From HKCCE3408 sp038530555 (GTDB lineage: Bacteria > Pseudomonadota > Alphaproteobacteria > Rhodobacterales > Rhodobacteraceae), in NCBI GenBank assembly GCA_038530555.1, contig JBCBCN010000009.1, forward strand, positions 85,593 to 149,592: a DNA stretch of 64,000 nucleotides, in the 5' to 3' direction. A model generated the notes under the pieces. It searched no databases, was not told the DNA's origin, and saw only the letters and a list, made by a program, of their open reading frames with translations. Positions 60,673 to 64,000 of this stretch are shown here, piece after piece. Each line of letters begins with the position of its first letter. The stretch's first letter is position 1. The position numbers and the translations under genes are program-made.

Positions 60673-62307
60673 ATGACCCAATTCATCAACAAACGAGAGG
60701 ACATTGTCGCCGAGGCCGTCGATGGCCTGATCACGACCTCCGGCGGTCGCCTTGCGCGGCTCGACGGCTATCCCCATATCCGAGTGGTTTTGCGCACGGA
60801 CTGGACGAAGTCGAAGGTTGCCATCGTCTCGGGCGGTGGTGCAGGGCACGAGCCATCCCATGCCGGTTTCGTTGGGCCCGGGATGCTGACGGCGGCGGTC
60901 TGCGGCGACGTTTTCGCCTCGCCATCGGTCGACGCAGTGCTCGCGGCCATCCTGGCGGTGACGGGCCCGGCAGGCTGCCTTCTGGTGATCAAAAACTATA
61001 CCGGCGACCGGCTGAACTTTGGCCTGGCCGCGGAACGGGCCCGGGCCTTTGGGCTGAACGTGTCTATCGTCATCGTCAATGATGACGTCGCCCTGCCGCA
61101 CCTCGTGCAAGCGCGTGGCGTTGCTGGGACGCTTTACGTCCACAAAATCGCCGGAGCCCTGGCGGAGGCGGGTGCCGACCTGCTAGCGGTGACCCAGGCT
61201 GCGGAAGACGTCATTGCCCGGACCGCTTCTATCGGCATGTCGCTTGATACCTGCACGCTCCCCGGCGCGTCGAAGGAAGCCCGAATTCCGACCGGCAAGG
61301 CAGAGCTTGGCCTTGGCATTCACGGAGAGGCTGGCGCGCACCAGGTCGATTACGAAAGTGCGCGGGCGGCCATGGAAACCGTGGTGGAACGGCTCGCGCC
61401 GGCCATGACAGCAGATGGCCCCTTTGTGGCGCTTCTGAACAATCTGGGTGGCGCGTCGGTGCTTGAGATGCAGGTCTTGGCCTATGAGCTGTCCCGCTCA
61501 GCCATCGCGGGGCGCCTGAAATACGTGGTCGGGCCGGCGCCTATGATGACATCACTGGAAATGCGTGGTTTTTCGGTCTCGGTGATGCCGGTGACGCCCG
61601 ATTATGCCGAAGCGTTGGCTTTACCGACGCCGCTTTCAGCTTGGCCGGGGCTGTCAGAATTCGCCCCGGTCGAAGTGGTTGAGCTGCCTGACGGCCTGCG
61701 TCCGATCCGCCCCACGGCCTCCGACCATCCTGTGACACGCGCGTTCTTGGCGCGCTGCTGCGAGGCGTTGATCGCCAGTGAGGCGGATCTCAATGCGTTG
61801 GATGCCCAGGCAGGTGACGGGGATACGGGGTCCACGCTTGCCGGTGCGGCCCGCGCTCTGATCGAGGCGATGGATCGCCTCCCCCTCAGCGACCATACGC
61901 AGCTTTACCGCGCGATTGGCTTAGAGTTGAGCGAGACAATGGGCGGGTCCTCTGGCGTGTTGCTGGCGATTTTCTTTGCCGCCGCCGGCGACGCGACATC
62001 CTCGGGCATGCCGCTCAGAGGGGCGCTTTCCGTAGGTCTCGACCGGATGCAAAAGATTGGCGGGGCAAATGTAGGTGATCGAACGATGGTCGATGCCCTC
62101 AAACCCGCACTTGAAGCCCTATCGACCAGCCTTGAGGACGCCGCCGTGGCCGCCCGCAAAGGCGCAGATGGCACCGCCAGTATGGACCACGCCAATGCAG
62201 GTCGTTCTGCTTACCTCAGCGCCGAACAATTGATCGGGCACACCGATCCCGGCGCTGAGGCGGTGGCCCGCTTGTTCGAGCATTTGGCATCGGAGATTGT
62301 CGCGTAA
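60673..62307 (+). CDS. Dihydroxyacetone-kinase-type kinase, fused DhaK-DhaL
   Basis: 544 residues, ATP-dependent two-domain enzyme. DhaK part: SGGGAGHEPSHAGFVGPGML and the covalent substrate His in LGLGIHGEAGAHQVDY. DhaL part: DAQAGDGDTGSTLAGAARAL with the ADP-Mg Asp cluster, and LSETMGGSSGVLLAIFFAAA. It phosphorylates dihydroxyacetone or other short ketoses (erythrulose and apulose kinases share this fold). It is 12 bases after the ABC operon's last gene, so it should act on the imported or oxidised substrate. Confidence 0.93.
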   Translation: MTQFINKREDIVAEAVDGLITTSGGRLARLDGYPHIRVVLRTDWTKSKVAIVSGGGAGHEPSHAGFVGPGMLTAAVCGDVFASPSVDAVLAAILAVTGPAGCLLVIKNYTGDRLNFGLAAERARAFGLNVSIVIVNDDVALPHLVQARGVAGTLYVHKIAGALAEAGADLLAVTQAAEDVIARTASIGMSLDTCTLPGASKEARIPTGKAELGLGIHGEAGAHQVDYESARAAMETVVERLAPAMTADGPFVALLNNLGGASVLEMQVLAYELSRSAIAGRLKYVVGPAPMMTSLEMRGFSVSVMPVTPDYAEALALPTPLSAWPGLSEFAPVEVVELPDGLRPIRPTASDHPVTRAFLARCCEALIASEADLNALDAQAGDGDTGSTLAGAARALIEAMDRLPLSDHTQLYRAIGLELSETMGGSSGVLLAIFFAAAGDATSSGMPLRGALSVGLDRMQKIGGANVGDRTMVDALKPALEALSTSLEDAAVAARKGADGTASMDHANAGRSAYLSAEQLIGHTDPGAEAVARLFEHLASEIVA

Positions 62308-62667
62308 GACAGTCGTTCGCGTTGTCCGTTTTCACGACCTATTTGGGCGCCAAAGCAGGTTGCGATGCGTCCCATGTTGGTTGTTTCGCTGGAAGACGTG
62401 CGTCAGTTGCCACCTAAAGCTGGAGGGCACGACACAAAGCACTTGAGGCAACCAGTGGCATCTATTTTTACAGTGCAGCGCGCGATAATTTTCCGCTCGA
62501 GCGGCCGTTCAAAACTCTACTAGTGCCTGATACTTTGGTTCAATTCATTGCCAGCTTGGCTGCCCAAAAGAGAATACGAAGTCTGTCGTTTGCGTAGGAT
62601 CAAAAGGTTCGCCTTTAGATGCCCGTAGATTTGCAGACGCTTTGCTTGGTATTTTTGGAAGCAAAGG
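62308..62667. other. Non-coding stretch before the IS remnant
   Basis: 360 bases, visibly less G+C-rich than the rest, with no credible gene or structured repeat. It could be old mobile-element DNA decayed beyond recognition; I see nothing more specific. Confidence 0.35.
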
Positions 62668-63350
62668 ATGATGCAAATGTCAGGGCAAATTCGCTACTCG
62701 GATGAGGTCAAGGTCGATGCTGTTGGTCAGATCACTGAGGGCGGATACTGGGTCAAGGAGGTGGCTGAACGGCTCGTGACTGCGCTGCTCGGCAGGGTAT
62801 TGCACGGCAATGTCCGGAGAGCCGCAAGATCTACGACGACCTGATCGATATAGGTGAAGCCGTGTCAGAGAACCGTTTGGCACGTCTGGCCCGGCTTGCA
62901 GGCGTTCAGGCGCAGATCGGTTAAAAGAAGAAGCCTGGCGTCTATGGCGGCAAGCCACCTGTCGTGCTCGACAACACGCTGGATCATCAGGTCACGGTCG
63001 ATGCGCCAGACAGGGCTTGGGTGTCCCCCTTTCGGCAGAATGGCTTTGCCATGCGCCTGCCCGCCGCCCGGCAGCACATCGCAGATGTGCGAGACGGGAC
63101 AGCGGACAACGCTGTTGTCGAGAGCTTCTTTCATCTCCTGAAGCGGGTGAAGGTCCGACGCCGGAAATACCGGACACGGGAAGCAGCGCGGCGAGATGGG
63201 TTTGATGACATCGAGCTGTTCTACAACCCAAAGCGCAAGCATACGACCAACGCCACGCTGTCGCCCCCTCTCACACATGCTATGCATGTGTTGCTGGCAA
63301 TGGTTAACTTCGAAAAACGACAGCTCAAACTGGAAAAGGCTGGTTTCTAG
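62668..63350 (+). mobile_element. Decayed IS3-family (IS150-group-like) transposase relic
   Basis: Fragments of both open reading frames are recognisable. OrfA start: IRYSDEVKVDAVGQITEGGY, then WVKEVAERLV, after which the frame is lost. OrfB pieces follow: RKIYDDLIDIGEAVSENRLA, then an in-frame TAA after QAQIG, KKKPGVYGGKPPVVLDNTLD, VDAPDRAWVSP, and the C-terminal AVVESFFHLLKRVKVRRRKY and ELFYNPKRKHTTNATLSPP. The central DDE region (first two acidic residues) has been deleted, so it cannot transpose. No inverted-repeat ends were identified with confidence. Confidence 0.85.
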
Positions 63351-63742
63351 GAAACTAGGGGCACGTCAAGCCCTTCGAATGTGGTGGACGACCTATGTCT
63401 CAAAGTTCGCTGCCTGAGCGAGGGTTTGCACTTGGCCTTGATGACTGGACGGCAGGCGGCATGCCGTTCAGGCGTCGTCTTGACCTCGTGGCGGCCGAGT
63501 AACGCGCTTTCGAGGGTCAACGGAATAGCAGTAGCGAATTCGTTCGATACGGGCTGCCGAACAGCAGCACCATCTATGGCTTACTACAAGCATAAAAGAC
63601 ACTCGCTTTAATTAGAGAAAAATGGCTATCAAAACCGGGGAATCGCAGATTACCTGCACATGCAACCCAACTTCATGAGATTAAAAAGACTGTGGCCTAT
63701 AGAGGTTGCCATGGCGCTTCGGTCAGCGATCAGAAAGTGTAT
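63351..63742. other. Region between the IS relic and tRNA-Cys
   Basis: 392 bases without a recognised gene; a 76-codon frame at 63381-63611 has no family features. The base composition is lower in G+C than the core genome, in keeping with foreign or degenerate DNA. Confidence 0.35.
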
Positions 63743-63816
63743 TGGAGGCGAGTACCGGAATCGAACCGGTGTACACGGATTTGCAATCCGCTGCGTAACC
63801 ACTCCGCCAACTCGCC
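63743..63816 (-). tRNA. tRNA-Cys (anticodon GCA)
   Basis: The complement begins GGCGAGTTGGCGGAGTGG and ends GGTACTCGCC then TCCA, so the CCA end is encoded. The acceptor stem GGCGAGT pairs with ACTCGCC, the T loop is GGTTCGATTCC, and the anticodon loop TTGCAAA is held by GCGGA/TCCGT, giving anticodon GCA. Length 74 bases. tRNA genes are frequent targets for integrating elements, and an IS relic is close by. Confidence 0.95.
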
Positions 63817-64000
63817 AAGCATTTGATTTGCCTAGCCTCTTAATCTGGCGGATACAAGCGTTTACCAGTCGAGTTACCACTTTCCTGTTCTGTTCTTGTT
63901 CCGTTCAGCGCCGCTCGGCCTCAATGTAACCAGTCCAACAAGCCGAGTTAGGGCGCGGAGCTGCTGGATAACGGGTAGTCCAGCCCTAGGCAAAGAAAGC

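Noticed and set aside
63381..63611. 76-codon frame before tRNA-Cys as a gene or integrase tail
   Set aside because: No family features and no ribosome site; it lies in decayed DNA next to an IS relic.

Overview
The window looks like chromosomal DNA from a marine Rhodobacteraceae (Roseobacter-group) alphaproteobacterium. This is inferred from the high G+C content, the gene families present (hppD with a divergent Lrp-type regulator, full-length pntA with pntB, DUF3422, DUF1178, HemP, purD, moaA), and the tight, often 4-bp-overlapping operons. No plasmid or phage backbone genes are visible. No database search was run, so all names rest on motif and family recognition.

Layout. 1-4.4 kb: a small lipoprotein, divergent cobS and cobT (lower-ligand end of cobalamin synthesis), and a KefB-like cation/proton antiporter. 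4.4-6.9 kb: an Lrp-type regulator divergent from hppD, then a D-lyxose-isomerase-like gene. 6.9-7.2 kb: a dense block of direct and palindromic repeats. 7.2-11.6 kb: purD, a GRDP-like membrane protein, xseA and an M50-like protein that has lost its HEXXH zinc site. 11.8-20.5 kb: a dipeptide-type ABC importer with divergent arms, followed by a monooxygenase-like gene, an ArgE-like deacylase and an M20 amidohydrolase. 20.6-21.8 kb: two tandem paralogous secreted proteins, with a decayed copy of the amidohydrolase 3' end between them. 22-36 kb: prpE, moaA, a DUF3422 gene, an SDR, pntAB, GNAT, a histone-deacetylase-like gene, a short hemP, Nudix and DUF1178. 35.3-37.0 kb: a TetR regulator facing a pspA-like and yiaA-like pair across three near-identical operators. 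37.0-42.1 kb: a five-gene, fully overlapping operon (acyltransferase-like, E1/ThiF-like, membrane protein, GNAT, nitroreductase-like) of unknown function. 42.2-47.7 kb: a homogentisate operon (MarR regulator, hmgA, a 42-residue membrane protein, maiA, fahA, a CMD-family gene, an MBL-fold gene). 47.7-53.8 kb: assorted metabolic genes. 53.9-62.3 kb: a LacI-controlled ABC importer plus dihydroxyacetone-kinase-type kinase. 62.3-64.0 kb: an IS3-family relic and tRNA-Cys.

How the parts work together. hppD and hmgA-maiA-fahA together encode tyrosine breakdown from 4-hydroxyphenylpyruvate through homogentisate to fumarate and acetoacetate, but they lie in two separate loci about 37 kb apart with different regulators. 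The 53.9-62.3 kb locus probably takes up a short polyol or ketose and phosphorylates a ketose; its first ATPase gene is split by an apparent one-base deletion in a G-run. The dipeptide-type ABC system with adjacent M20 deacylases suggests uptake and hydrolysis of peptides or N-acyl amino acids.

The strongest candidate for an undescribed system is the overlapping E1-like/nitroreductase/GNAT operon at 37.0-42.1 kb. The duplication fossil at 21.1 kb, the zinc-less M50 protein and the operator arrays at 35.9 and 55.0 kb also merit a second look.
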